A stretch of DNA of 64,000 bases from Chryseobacterium herbae (GCF_025154075.1 NZ_JAOAMU010000006.1:124001-188000), one strand, 5' to 3'. Positions 50,623 to 59,107 are shown, counted from the stretch's first letter. Numbers and translations: made by a program. Notes: generated by a model from the letters alone, not told the origin.

Positions 50623-51306
50623 CTATTTGAATTTGTAAGCTAAACCAACTTGGAATGCATTATTTCTAACTGCATTTCCATTGTCGTGCTTATAGATATC
50701 TGTAATACCTGCTGTAAACCTAGCTGTCACTGCAAGATTTTGAGTGAAATAATATCCGGCTCCAATCCCGATTCCAAAATTGAATTTATTGAATAAACCG
50801 TTTGAAAGTTTATCAGAATAGCTTGTTGTAGTCTTGATATTATCTGTAGTGTCAGTCCATTCTCCCTTAGATCTTCCGCCTAGAAGAAACCCAAATTCAG
50901 GTCCGGCCTCTACATATAAATCAGGAATGATATTATATTGAAACATTACAGGTACGGATAGGTAACTTAACGAAAGAGTTTCCTTTCCTTCTAATTTGGT
51001 CATAGGGCCGAGATCAAACATTCTGCTGGTTTCTATTTTTGCACCCAGTCCGCTGTATAATATTTCCGGCTGAAGACTGAATTTTTCTGAGATTGGAATG
51101 TTGGCAAAAACTCCGGCATTAAAACCAATTTTTGCTTTTTGGTCAGAATACATCCAACCATTGTCATATACTTCGCTAACGGTAGAGATGTTCATACCCC
51201 CTTTTACTCCAAAAGTAATGGGAGATTTAGATTTAGCTTCTGTTTTTTCCTGTGCAAATGCAAGCGAACCCAACGAAATGGTCAATCCTAAAATGAGTTT
51301 TTTCAT
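50623..51306 (-). CDS. Outer-membrane beta-barrel protein (barrel 2 of 4)
   Basis: The 227-residue paralogue has a signal peptide (SLAFAQ) and the same barrel strands: KFSLQPEILYSGLGAKI, LSYLSVPVMFQYNIIPDLYVEAGPEFGFLLGG, FGIGIGAGYYFTQNLAVTARFTAGITDIY and a terminal NNAFQVGLAYKFK. Its C-terminal third is almost the same as barrel 3, so these two are the most recent duplicates. No good promoter element was recognised directly upstream. Confidence 0.85.
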   Translation of the reverse strand: MKKLILGLTISLGSLAFAQEKTEAKSKSPITFGVKGGMNISTVSEVYDNGWMYSDQKAKIGFNAGVFANIPISEKFSLQPEILYSGLGAKIETSRMFDLGPMTKLEGKETLSLSYLSVPVMFQYNIIPDLYVEAGPEFGFLLGGRSKGEWTDTTDNIKTTTSYSDKLSNGLFNKFNFGIGIGAGYYFTQNLAVTARFTAGITDIYKHDNGNAVRNNAFQVGLAYKFK

Positions 51307-51390
51307 GATTATAAAGTTTAAATTATTTTCTCAGCCTTTGGTGAAATTCCCATCAAAGTGAGTAATTAAAAAAAGTCGTATTATAAACAG

Positions 51391-51424
51391 AAGACCAGAC
51401 TTAAATGAATAAGCCTGATCTTTT
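51391..51424 (-). terminator. Intrinsic terminator after barrel 3
   Basis: On the minus strand AAGATCAGGCTT pairs with AAGTCTGGTCTT (two G-U), loop ATTCATTT. The loop and stem resemble the terminator at 52272-52308. Confidence 0.7.
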
Positions 51425-51486
51425 GTAATGCTTTGATCGATACTGAATTAAATAAAATTCAGACATCTTATGATCTAAAATACTGA

Positions 51487-52185
51487 TTATTTGAATTTGT
51501 AAGCTACACCCACCTGAAATGCATTGTTTCTAACCGCATCTCCAGTGTTATGCTTATAAATATCTGTAATACCCGCTGTAAATCTAGCTGTTACCCCAAA
51601 GTTCTGAGTAAAGTAATATCCTGCGCCGATACCGATTCCAAAATTGAATTTATTGTGAAGATCTTTAACAATGTTGTTGGAAAAGCTTGTCGTTTGTGTG
51701 GTCGTAGTACTTCCTGAAGTTTGTGTAAGAGTAAAATCTCCTTTGTCTTTTCCTCCTAGAAGAAATCCGAATTCTGGTCCTGCTTCTACATAAAGCTGAG
51801 GAAGGATATTATACTGCACCATTACAGGAACGGTAAGATAATTCAGTGTTTTTTTGTAATCAGATTCTCTTCTGAATTTATCAGAATTATTGTAGTACAC
51901 CTCTCTTTCTTCAGTTTTTGAACCTAATTGGCTAAAAAGAACTTCCGGCTGAACGCTGAATTTCTCTGCTACCGGAATATTTACAAATACTCCTGCATTA
52001 AAACCTGGCTTCAGTTTCTGGTCATTATCATACCCGTCATACCCATCATATTTGGTAAGCGTAGAAGCGTTCAATCCTGCCTTAACCCCGAAAGTAATCG
52101 GTGATGCAGATGCAGATTTAGTTTTTTCCTGTGCATTCACCAAAAGGCTTCCAGCAAATGCCAATCCTAAAATTAGTTTTTTCAT
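51487..52185 (-). CDS. Outer-membrane beta-barrel protein (barrel 3 of 4)
   Basis: The 232-residue product has a signal peptide (SLLVNAQ), barrel strands KFSVQPEVLFSQLGSKT, LNYLTVPVMVQYNILPQLYVEAGPEFGFLLGG, FGIGIGAGYYFTQNFGVTARFTAGITDIYKH and the terminal FQVGVAYKFK. A Ser/Thr-rich loop (TQTSGSTTTTQTTS) is probably surface exposed. The upstream gap (326 bases) contains an extra promoter-terminator pair, see 52272-52410. Confidence 0.85.
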   Translation of the reverse strand: MKKLILGLAFAGSLLVNAQEKTKSASASPITFGVKAGLNASTLTKYDGYDGYDNDQKLKPGFNAGVFVNIPVAEKFSVQPEVLFSQLGSKTEEREVYYNNSDKFRRESDYKKTLNYLTVPVMVQYNILPQLYVEAGPEFGFLLGGKDKGDFTLTQTSGSTTTTQTTSFSNNIVKDLHNKFNFGIGIGAGYYFTQNFGVTARFTAGITDIYKHNTGDAVRNNAFQVGVAYKFK

Positions 52186-52271
52186 GATTTTTAAAGTTTA
52201 TACTTATGCTTTCACACTGCATCAAAATTCCCGCCAAAGGGATTAAACTGATAAATATCATGTTTTACGCG

Positions 52272-52308
52272 AAAAGGTCAGGCTTAAATGAATAAACCTG
52301 ACCTTTTC
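52272..52308 (-). terminator. Orphan terminator upstream of barrel 3
   Basis: AAAAGGTCAGG pairs perfectly with CCTGACCTTTT around an AT-rich loop that also occurs in the barrel 3 terminator. No gene precedes it directly, only the sigma-54-like element at 52394-52410. Confidence 0.75.
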
Positions 52309-52393
52309 TATTGAAATCAATTTGTATATGAAGAAACTTTTTTTGCTGTCTTACGTTGATTGAAATATCATGTTTTCCAGCTTCTCAGATATA

Positions 52394-52410
52394 CGCAAAC
52401 TTCTTGCCAA
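52394..52410 (-). promoter_or_regulatory. Sigma-54-like element without a following gene
   Basis: On the minus strand TTGGCAAGAAGTTTGCG; it keeps GG at -24 and GC at -12. The next structure downstream is the terminator at 52272-52308, so it could only drive a transcript of about 75-110 bases. Confidence 0.5.
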
Positions 52411-52437
52411 AAATGCTGAATGGAGAAAATTTAAACA

Positions 52438-52473
52438 CAAAAAAACCGGACTAAATAAATAGGCCGGCTTTCT
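52438..52473 (-). terminator. Intrinsic terminator after barrel 4
   Basis: On the minus strand AAAGCCGG pairs with CCGGTTTT (one G-U) around an AT loop, then a T run. Confidence 0.65.
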
Positions 52474-52511
52474 ATTGAATATAAAATTTGTTATCTGAAT
52501 GTTAAAGCTTA

Positions 52512-53147
52512 TTATTTGAATTTATAAGCTAATCCTACCTGGAATGTATTGTTTTTTACAGCATCAGATCCATTAGGTCTGTCTTTAGCTACGTCTGTTA
52601 AACCAGCAACGTATCTCGCTGTAATTCCGAAGTTATCTGTGAAGTAATATCCTGCTCCAAGACCGATACCAAAGTTGAAAGATTTTAAATCATCTTTGTA
52701 GTTATCAGAAGTTGAAGAGTTTCCGTTACTTTCGTTTTTGATTTTGTTTTTTGCACTTACCAGGAATCCGAATTCAGGACCTGCTTCTACAAAAAGATTA
52801 GGGATCAGGTTGTACTGGAACATTACCGGTACTGCGATATAATCTAATTTAGTTGAAGAAGAAAACTTGTTTCCTAATACAGTATAATCTGCTTTTGCTC
52901 CATACTGAGAGTATAAAACCTCCGGCTGAATGCTGAATGATTCTGCAACTGGAATGTTAGCAAATACACCTGCATTGAAACCGATTTTAGATTTTTGATC
53001 ATCTAAACCTTCGTCTTTAGAAAGAGAAGATACGTTCATCCCACCTTTCACACCGAATGTTACAGGGTTAGAAGAAGATTTTGGAGTCTGTTGTGCGAAT
53101 GCCAGTGAACTTGCAGTTACTGCTAATCCTAAAATTAACTTTTTCAT
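52512..53147 (-). CDS. Outer-membrane beta-barrel protein (barrel 4 of 4)
   Basis: The 211-residue product is the shortest: signal peptide (SLAFAQ), strands FSIQPEVLYSQYGAKADY, LDYIAVPVMFQYNLIPNLFVEAGPEFGFLVSA, FGIGLGAGYYFTDNFGITARYVAGLTDVA, terminal NNTFQVGLAYKFK. Family members are outer-membrane proteins of unknown cargo. Its upstream region has a sigma-54-like element (53230-53246). Confidence 0.85.
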   Translation of the reverse strand: MKKLILGLAVTASSLAFAQQTPKSSSNPVTFGVKGGMNVSSLSKDEGLDDQKSKIGFNAGVFANIPVAESFSIQPEVLYSQYGAKADYTVLGNKFSSSTKLDYIAVPVMFQYNLIPNLFVEAGPEFGFLVSAKNKIKNESNGNSSTSDNYKDDLKSFNFGIGLGAGYYFTDNFGITARYVAGLTDVAKDRPNGSDAVKNNTFQVGLAYKFK

Positions 53148-53529
53148 AACTTTAATTTTTTTAATATTTTACTATTCTTAATTTTAAATTTTACTACTGT
53201 TCAATTTTTTGGTTGAACGCAGAGTATCTTTCAAATTGCTTGCCAAAAATAATTTACATGACAAAAGTCAGTATAAAAAGGCGTAGTGATTTTGCTTGTA
53301 ATGCATTTAAATGGTTGGATGTTAGTATTTTAACTATCCTATTAAACGTTTGTTTAGACATGATCTAAATTGCAAACCCTTAAAAACTGTTCTATATTCT
53401 ATTAAAATAAGTTAAAAACAGTGTTATTTCATAATTAACTGTAATATTGTAAATTAAGCTTTTAAAACTTAGGATAGGATCGTTTTTGAATTCTCAACAA
53501 GACAGGTTATAAAAAAGAAAGCTGCGATT
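53148..53529. other. Intergenic region between barrel 4 and a membrane protein gene
   Basis: The 382-base gap between divergent genes holds the sigma-54-like element near its left end. The rest is AT-rich with no credible gene or repeat. Confidence 0.5.
53230..53246 (-). promoter_or_regulatory. Sigma-54-like -24/-12 element of barrel 4
   Basis: On the minus strand TTGGCAAGCAATTTGAA; 11 of 13 defined consensus positions match, but the -12 C is replaced by A. Confidence 0.45.
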
Positions 53530-54282
53530 ATGGAACATAAAAAGATTATAAAATTTACGGTTTCCATTGCTGTGTTGATGATGATAGCCATGTTTGTCAT
53601 GCTTTCAGGCATGGTTGAATATCCTTTTACTATTTATATGATGGCAGGTGTGGGTACTGTGATCCTGTTTTTGACTGTAAAATTTATTTATACTGCATTT
53701 ACAACAGATCCTGTGCCTGTGACGACGGATTGTCGGGATACTCCCGGACAGAAATTGTTTTTTATTTCGTCCTACAGAAGCACCACGTTCAGTGTTGTAA
53801 TGATCGTAATGCCGGCATTTTTTATTTATTTTTTGCTTCCCTCAGTTCCTGGGATTATGAAAGAAATTCAAACCGGAAAGTCTGCTGCGCTTATAATGAT
53901 GCTGGTTTTGTTGATCATTTTATTCCTGGCATCACTGTACAGTATTTTCATGGGAATCAAATTATTTATCCGGAGGAAAAAGATTGTCCAACTTATTATA
54001 AACGATGACAGTTTTGAGTTTTTCCCGATCTATGACTTTGGGACCGGAACACGAAACTTCCATGCAGTCTCTATGTTTTTTCGTACAAAAATGGAGAAAG
54101 CTTATTTTACGGATCAGCTGACAGTCGAGATAATCATTGATAAATGGCTGGGAAATAAGATAAGAGTTAAAGTAGAGGGAGTCGGTTTTTACCTTCCTTA
54201 TTTATATAATGATACCCATGAGCTGGAAGAGGTTTATCAGACGATAAAACAGCGTTTACAGCGAAAAATATCGGGGAATTAG
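53530..54282 (+). CDS. Integral membrane protein of unknown function
   Basis: The 250-residue product has four hydrophobic segments: about 8-28 (FTVSIAVLMMIAMFVMLSG), 32-58 (YPFTIYMMAGVGTVILFLTV), 80-105 (FSVVMIVMPAFFIYFLL) and 115-142 (LIMMLVLLIILFLASLYSIFMG). A soluble C-terminal part of about 100 residues (from IRRKKIVQLIINDDSFEFFP) resembles the short beta domains that follow paired helices in PH-like membrane proteins, but I cannot assign a family. Isolated gene. Confidence 0.65.
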   Translation: MEHKKIIKFTVSIAVLMMIAMFVMLSGMVEYPFTIYMMAGVGTVILFLTVKFIYTAFTTDPVPVTTDCRDTPGQKLFFISSYRSTTFSVVMIVMPAFFIYFLLPSVPGIMKEIQTGKSAALIMMLVLLIILFLASLYSIFMGIKLFIRRKKIVQLIINDDSFEFFPIYDFGTGTRNFHAVSMFFRTKMEKAYFTDQLTVEIIIDKWLGNKIRVKVEGVGFYLPYLYNDTHELEEVYQTIKQRLQRKISGN

Positions 54283-54339
54283 GAATGGAAGCTGAGAGAG
54301 AGTATGAGTCAGTAATTTTTAATAGTTCCCGTTAATTAG

Positions 54340-54372
54340 AACCATGTCAAGATTCAAAACCTTGACATGGTT
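54340..54372. repeat. Perfect 12-bp palindrome between convergent genes
   Basis: AACCATGTCAAG pairs with CTTGACATGGTT, 9-base loop. Neither strand has a T run after it, so it is a poor terminator and may be a repeat unit. Confidence 0.6.
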
Positions 54373-54419
54373 AGTTGGCATATCTTAATGATTTCCGGCT
54401 TCAAAATTCCGGGTAGTAT

Positions 54420-55466
54420 TTAAACAGTATCCAGTTTTCTGTAAAATTCTAAAGATTTCAAAATATTTTCCTGACTGCACTGGTAATCATAAGTACATGA
54501 TCCTATTCCCGTAAGCAGGGAGAAATTGATTTTGCTGTCTGTATTCTTTTTATCGTTAAGCAGAAGTTCCGTAATACTCTCGTCCGTAAAGTCGCTGATA
54601 TCAAGGTAAGAGTAATACCTCTGAATGTTTTCAATGATGAAAGTGGCATCTTCTTCAGTGATAAGGTTTTCAAGATTAGCCAGGTGTGCTTCACAAATCA
54701 TTCCCATAGCTACAGCCTCACCATGAAGAATAGGATTTCCCCGGCTCAGACAAAGACTTTCCACTGAATGTCCTATGGTATGCCCGAAATTCAGGGTTTT
54801 TCTGATATTTTTTTCATGGAAGTCCTTTTCTACAACGTCCTGTTTGATGTCCATGGAAGTCTGAATATGAGGAACCACCGTTTCCACATCCAGCTTGTGA
54901 ATTTGAATCAAACTATCCCAATGGGCTTTATCAGCAATAAGACCGTGTTTCAGCATTTCTGCAAAACCGCTTCGCAGTTCTTTAAAAGGAAGTGTTTCTA
55001 AAAATTTAGGATAAATAAAAATCTGTTCCGGGAAGGCAAAAGTTCCCACCATATTTTTATAATGCATCAGATCTATTCCTGTTTTTCCGCCTATAGAAGC
55101 ATCACACATGGATAAAAGGGTAGTAGGGATATTGATGAACTGAATGCCTCTTTTATAGGTAGATGCGATAAAACCGCCCATATCTGTGATCACCCCGCCA
55201 CCAAGATTGATGACCAGTGCTTTTCTGTCCGCCTGCATTTCGGTAAGAATTTCCCAAAGCTGATTGGCCGTTTGGATATTTTTCATTTCCTCACCGGCTT
55301 CAATCTCTAAAATTTCAAAACCTAAATCTGTTTCCATGTTGCCTAAAAGAACCGGAAGACAATATTCATGGGTGTTTTCATCAACTAAAATAAAGATTTT
55401 ACTGAAAGATTTTCCGTGTAGAAAATTGTTTAATTGAGAAAAATCATCGTTTAATATTGTTATCAT
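54420..55466 (-). CDS. aroB: 3-dehydroquinate synthase
   Basis: Second shikimate-pathway enzyme: DAHP to 3-dehydroquinate with NAD+ and a divalent metal. 348 residues. Motifs: NLGGGVITDMGGFIASTYKRGI (NAD and metal), NIPTTLLSMCDASIGGKTGID, RSGFAEMLKHG, and the zinc His residues in LNFGHTIGHSVE and HGEAVAMGM. Divergent from the pseudouridine synthase gene; TAACTTTG at 55505-55512 fits as promoter. Confidence 0.95.
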   Translation of the reverse strand: MITILNDDFSQLNNFLHGKSFSKIFILVDENTHEYCLPVLLGNMETDLGFEILEIEAGEEMKNIQTANQLWEILTEMQADRKALVINLGGGVITDMGGFIASTYKRGIQFINIPTTLLSMCDASIGGKTGIDLMHYKNMVGTFAFPEQIFIYPKFLETLPFKELRSGFAEMLKHGLIADKAHWDSLIQIHKLDVETVVPHIQTSMDIKQDVVEKDFHEKNIRKTLNFGHTIGHSVESLCLSRGNPILHGEAVAMGMICEAHLANLENLITEEDATFIIENIQRYYSYLDISDFTDESITELLLNDKKNTDSKINFSLLTGIGSCTYDYQCSQENILKSLEFYRKLDTV

Positions 55467-55504
55467 TATTGGGGTTTCTTTAAAATTAAAATAAAACTAT
55501 TCTG

Positions 55505-55512
55505 CAAAGTTA
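55505..55512 (-). promoter_or_regulatory. -7 promoter element of aroB
   Basis: CAAAGTTA on the plus strand reads TAACTTTG on the minus strand, 39 bases before the aroB start. Confidence 0.55.
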
Positions 55513-55545
55513 TGATTCTTAATTTTTAACTCGTAACTAAATTAC

Positions 55546-55553
55546 TATCTTTG
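55546..55553 (+). promoter_or_regulatory. -7 promoter element of the pseudouridine synthase gene
   Basis: TATCTTTG, 16 bases before ATG 55569. It lies back to back with the aroB promoter. Confidence 0.55.
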
Positions 55554-55568
55554 CAGAAATTTTTAGAA

Positions 55569-56756
55569 ATGAGCAGAGATAATAATAATTCAGAAAGACC
55601 AAAAAGACCAAGAACTTCAACAAGAAACAATTCTGATGATTCTCGTGCTTCCAGATCTGGAAATTCTTCAGGATCAAAACCTTTTAAGAAACCTTTTCCT
55701 AAAGCAGGCGAAAGAAATTTTGACAACAAAGGCAGTAATTCAAAGTTTGGACAGAAACCTTTCAAAAGAAGTGATGACAGTGCCAAAAGCAGCGATGAAG
55801 AGGCAGGTGAAAAAACGGCAAGCAGAGCTTTCATTACCAATTCAAGTGAAGGACGTGAAAGAAAGACTTTCGGTAAACCAGCTGCAAAAAGAGGAGGTAC
55901 AAAAAGTTTTGATACCAGAGACAAGTATGAAAGAGGCAGCCTGAAATATGGAAGAAGACCATCTGCCGGCGATGACAAAGATGAAGACAAGGCAAGATCT
56001 TTTGTACAGAAAAGAAGGTTAAACAAGATTGAAAAAGATGTTCATAAAGACACCATCCGTCTTAACAAGTATATCGCCAACTCCGGGATCTGCAGCAGAA
56101 GAGAAGCTGACGAACTGATCACGCAGGGGCTGGTAGAAGTAAACGGAGTAGTGGTGAGTGAAATGGGCTATCAGGTTCAGAAGACCGATAAAGTAGTTTT
56201 TGACGGACAGGGTATCACTCCTGAAAAACCGGTATATGTGCTTTTAAATAAACCGAAAGGATATATTTCTACCACTAAAGATGACAAAGCCAGAAAAACC
56301 GTAATGGATCTGGTAGCGAATGCATCACCGTACCGTCTTTTCCCTGTTGGAAGACTTGACCGTTCTACAACCGGAGTTATTCTTTTAACGAATGACGGAC
56401 ACATGACGAAAAAACTGACGCATCCATCTTTTGATGCTAAAAAGATCTATCATGTGACGCTGGATAAAAAACTGACCAATGAAGACATGAGACTTATCGT
56501 AGAAGGAATTCGTCTTGACGAAGGAATAGCGGTAGTAGATCAGATTTCATTCATTGAAGGGAAACCTAAAAATGAAATCGGAATTGAAATTCATATCGGA
56601 TGGAATCGTGTTATCAGAAGAATTTTCCAAAGACTTGGATACGAAGTGGAAGCTTTAGACAGAGTAATGTTTGCTGGAATGACCAAGAAAAACATCAAAC
56701 GTGGACACTGGAGAATCCTTACAGAACTGGAAGTTAATAATCTTAAAATGCTTTAA
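55569..56756 (+). CDS. RluB/RsuA-type rRNA pseudouridine synthase with long disordered N-terminus
   Basis: From ATG 55569 the product is 395 residues. The first about 155 are low-complexity and basic (rich in S, R, K, D, G and N), a probable RNA-binding tail. Then an S4 domain (IRLNKYIANSGICSRREADELI) and a RsuA/RluB/E/F catalytic domain with GRLDRSTTGVILLTNDG (catalytic Asp) follow. It should isomerise a uridine in rRNA, most likely 23S. The upstream in-frame start at 55551 would lie in the promoter. Followed by a 14-bp stem terminator. Confidence 0.9.
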   Translation: MSRDNNNSERPKRPRTSTRNNSDDSRASRSGNSSGSKPFKKPFPKAGERNFDNKGSNSKFGQKPFKRSDDSAKSSDEEAGEKTASRAFITNSSEGRERKTFGKPAAKRGGTKSFDTRDKYERGSLKYGRRPSAGDDKDEDKARSFVQKRRLNKIEKDVHKDTIRLNKYIANSGICSRREADELITQGLVEVNGVVVSEMGYQVQKTDKVVFDGQGITPEKPVYVLLNKPKGYISTTKDDKARKTVMDLVANASPYRLFPVGRLDRSTTGVILLTNDGHMTKKLTHPSFDAKKIYHVTLDKKLTNEDMRLIVEGIRLDEGIAVVDQISFIEGKPKNEIGIEIHIGWNRVIRRIFQRLGYEVEALDRVMFAGMTKKNIKRGHWRILTELEVNNLKML

Positions 56757-56771
56757 TAGCGTGTTGCTGGA

Positions 56772-56808
56772 TTCGTGGTACGGGTTTCGAGATTCGAGAT
56801 TCGGGTTA
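56772..56808 (+). repeat. GATTCGGGTT-family repeat
   Basis: Contains GGTACGGGTTTCGAGATTC then GAGATTCGGGTT. Its complement occurs at 57184-57226, so the two face each other across the gap. Confidence 0.55.
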
Positions 56809-56884
56809 TGGTCGCAAAGCAGAACTTTTTCAGTTTCATAATTGAAAGCTGAATTCTAAGCATTAGAAGAGAATTATAAAGTAT

Positions 56885-56920
56885 AAAAAGCGCGGAAATT
56901 TTATTTCCGCGCTTTTTTTT
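56885..56920 (+). terminator. Intrinsic terminator after the pseudouridine synthase gene
   Basis: A 14-bp perfect stem (56885-56898 with 56904-56917), 5-base loop, long T run. It lies 128 bases after the stop codon, beyond the repeat at 56772, as if the repeat was inserted between. Confidence 0.88.
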
Positions 56921-56938
56921 TGGGGGGAGCAGATAAGC

Positions 56939-57116
56939 TTTTTTTAACGCAAAGCTTCATCTTGTTAACGTTTAGTTTTGAGGAAGGCAAAGACTGTGAC
57001 TACGTCACTGATGATGCTATAGGTGTAAAACATCCGCTTAATCGAATCAATGAAATTGATTCCGCCTTTGCTTCCCTTTTATCAGTAGGATAATCAATTT
57101 CTTTGCGTCAAAAAAA
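56939..57116. repeat. Inverted-repeat-bounded non-coding segment
   Basis: TTTTTTTAACGCAAAG (56939-56954) faces CTTTGCGTCAAAAAAA (57101-57116) with one mismatch, around about 145 bases without a credible gene. It sits inside the larger GATTCGGGTT repeat pair. Confidence 0.45.
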
Positions 57117-57183
57117 ATATCCTCTCCTCAAGTTTTTAAATTGATCCAATTAAACTTTAAGTTGAACTAAAATCCCATCTTCT

Positions 57184-57226
57184 CAAAACCCGAATCTCGA
57201 AACCTCGCAACTCGTATCCCGGACCC
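57184..57226 (-). repeat. GATTCGGGTT-family repeat, next to the amidase stop
   Basis: On the minus strand it reads GGGGTCCGGGATACGAG, then GGTTTCGAGATTCGGGTTTT. It ends only three bases before the amidase stop codon. Confidence 0.55.
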
Positions 57227-57228
57227 CG

Positions 57229-58791
57229 TTATTCCTTCAAAAACTGCGGAACCTTCCTCTGCGGATTCGTCTGCTCAAAAGTATAAGCCATATTAATCAG
57301 TTTTCCTTCACTCCACTTTTCAGCAGAAAATAAGATTCCAACAGGAAGTCCATTGATATAGCCCATCGTCAGCGTAATGCTTGGATATCCTGCGATGGCT
57401 GCTGCATCTGCGCTTCCGAAAGAATAATGGTCTCCATTTTCTAAATCTGTTTTCCAGGCTTCCGTTGTGGTAGGGGAAATAATCGCATCCAGATTATATT
57501 TTTTCATGGCGAGATCTATCCCTTTCTCACGGCTGCCTTCCTGTGCTGTTTTTACGGCTTTAGCATAGCCTTCTTCTTTGGTGCCTTTGCTTTTAGCTGC
57601 TATTTCAAGATATTCCTGTCCGAAATATTTCAGTTCTTCTTTATTGTTTTTATTGAAAGCGATCAGTTCGTCTATATTTTTCACCGGTGCGTTTTTGCCC
57701 AGTGAGGCAAGATAATCGTTGATCCCATCTTTGTACTCATCAATCATCAGTTCCAGAGACTTTTCATGGACTTCTTCGGAAAGCAGATCTTTTTCTATTT
57801 CAACGATAACAGCTCCCTGACTTTCCAGAACTTTTAAGGTCTGTAAAAAGAGATCATCTACTTTTTTGCTGGCGCCGTGGGTGATTCCTTTTACATATCC
57901 TAATCTTTTGCCATTCAATCCTTTTAAATTGAGAAATCGGGTGTAATCTTTATGGAGAAATGGAGTATTACCAAAGGTTTTTACATCATTTTTATCTTCG
58001 CCTACCATAGTTCCCAAACTTATCGCAACGTCTTTCACCGTTCTAGCCATAGGTCCAGGCGTGTCCTGTGTGCTTGAAATAGGGATGATTCCCTGTCTTG
58101 AAATTAATCCAACCGTTGGTTTTAACCCTACAATTCCATTGATACTGGAAGGACAGACGATAGATCCGTTGGTTTCCGTACCAATAGCTACAATGCCCAG
58201 ATTGGCAGAGATGGCCGCTCCGGAACCGGCACTGGATCCGCAGGTATTCCTGTCTAAAATATAGGGGTTTTTTGTCAGGCCACCGAGTCCGCTCCAGCCG
58301 CTGGTAGATTTCATTCCCCGGAAGTTGGCCCATTCGCTGAGATTGGTTTTCCCGATGATGACGGCGCCGGCTTCTCTTAATTTTTTCACCAGATAACTGT
58401 CCTGCAACGGAAAAGAATTCTTCAATGCCAGAGATCCTGCAGTATTCGGCATTTTATCTCGGGTGTCTATATTGTCTTTCAATAAAACAGGAATTCCAAA
58501 CAGCGGTTTATCTTTAAATTTTGAACTGATATGATCCAAAGAGTCTGCAATTCTGACCGCATCCGGATTGACCGTGATAATTGAATTAAGCTTAATTCCG
58601 TTTTTATCAACATCATTGATGCGCTTCAGATAGGCTTCCACCACTTCTTTTACCGATGTTTTTTTGTTTTTGTAAAGACTTTGAATTTTCTGGATGTCAT
58701 ATTCCAGATATTTGAATGTGGGATCTGCTGTATTTTGAGCGTTCCCAAGAACAGCAGTGAAAAATGCTGCCAATACAATGCTTTTTTTCAT
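57229..58791 (-). CDS. Exported amidase-signature hydrolase
   Basis: The 520-residue product has a signal peptide (AAFFTAVLGNAQN) and a full amidase-signature domain. The Ser-cisSer-Lys triad is readable: Lys in PVLLKDNIDT, Ser in NTCGSSAGSGAAIS, and the nucleophile Ser in ETNGSIVCPSSINGIVGLKPT. Homologues include GatA and peptide amidases; the signal peptide rules out a role in tRNA amidation, so a periplasmic or secreted amidase is inferred. Flanked on both sides by GATTCGGGTT repeats. No downstream terminator of its own was seen. Confidence 0.88.
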   Translation of the reverse strand: MKKSIVLAAFFTAVLGNAQNTADPTFKYLEYDIQKIQSLYKNKKTSVKEVVEAYLKRINDVDKNGIKLNSIITVNPDAVRIADSLDHISSKFKDKPLFGIPVLLKDNIDTRDKMPNTAGSLALKNSFPLQDSYLVKKLREAGAVIIGKTNLSEWANFRGMKSTSGWSGLGGLTKNPYILDRNTCGSSAGSGAAISANLGIVAIGTETNGSIVCPSSINGIVGLKPTVGLISRQGIIPISSTQDTPGPMARTVKDVAISLGTMVGEDKNDVKTFGNTPFLHKDYTRFLNLKGLNGKRLGYVKGITHGASKKVDDLFLQTLKVLESQGAVIVEIEKDLLSEEVHEKSLELMIDEYKDGINDYLASLGKNAPVKNIDELIAFNKNNKEELKYFGQEYLEIAAKSKGTKEEGYAKAVKTAQEGSREKGIDLAMKKYNLDAIISPTTTEAWKTDLENGDHYSFGSADAAAIAGYPSITLTMGYINGLPVGILFSAEKWSEGKLINMAYTFEQTNPQRKVPQFLKE

Positions 58792-58859
58792 TCAGCGTAT
58801 TTCTTTCAAATATAGATAATTATCTGAGAAGTGGGGCTGAAATTATATGGTATGAGCTT

Positions 58860-58883
58860 GGTGCGAGATTCGGGTTCCGGGAT
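58860..58883 (+). repeat. Left arm of perfect 24-bp inverted repeat
   Basis: GGTGCGAGATTCGG then GTTCCGGGAT. The exact reverse complement is at 59062-59085, 178 bases further on. Confidence 0.75.
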
Positions 58884-58987
58884 GATGCGTGGAAATATTT
58901 ATGTTTATGGGAAATGGTTTTCATCCCTTCGCTGAATGGGTGGTTTTTTTGGAGCAAAAAGAAGTGGTAGTCAAAAAGTTATACACA

Positions 58988-59016
58988 ACAAAAAAGACGC
59001 AGAAAAACCGCGTCTT
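58988..59016 (-). terminator. Intrinsic terminator downstream of pncA
   Basis: AAGACGC (58994-59000) pairs with GCGTCTT (59010-59016); T run on the minus strand. It lies inside the inverted repeat pair. Confidence 0.8.
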
Positions 59017-59061
59017 AATTATGTATAGACCATTATAAACTGAAAATTAATTTGTAGCACG

Positions 59062-59085
59062 ATCCCGGAACCCGAATCTCGCACC
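59062..59085 (-). repeat. Right arm of perfect 24-bp inverted repeat
   Basis: ATCCCGGAACCCGA then ATCTCGCACC, the exact reverse complement of 58860-58883. It sits between the pncA stop and its terminator. Confidence 0.75.
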
Positions 59086-59107
59086 CAATTAATTCCTTCT
59101 CATTAAA

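Noticed and set aside
54340..54372. Palindrome considered as a bidirectional terminator for the 53530 gene and aroB
   Set aside because: Perfect stem but no T run on either strand; listed as a repeat instead.
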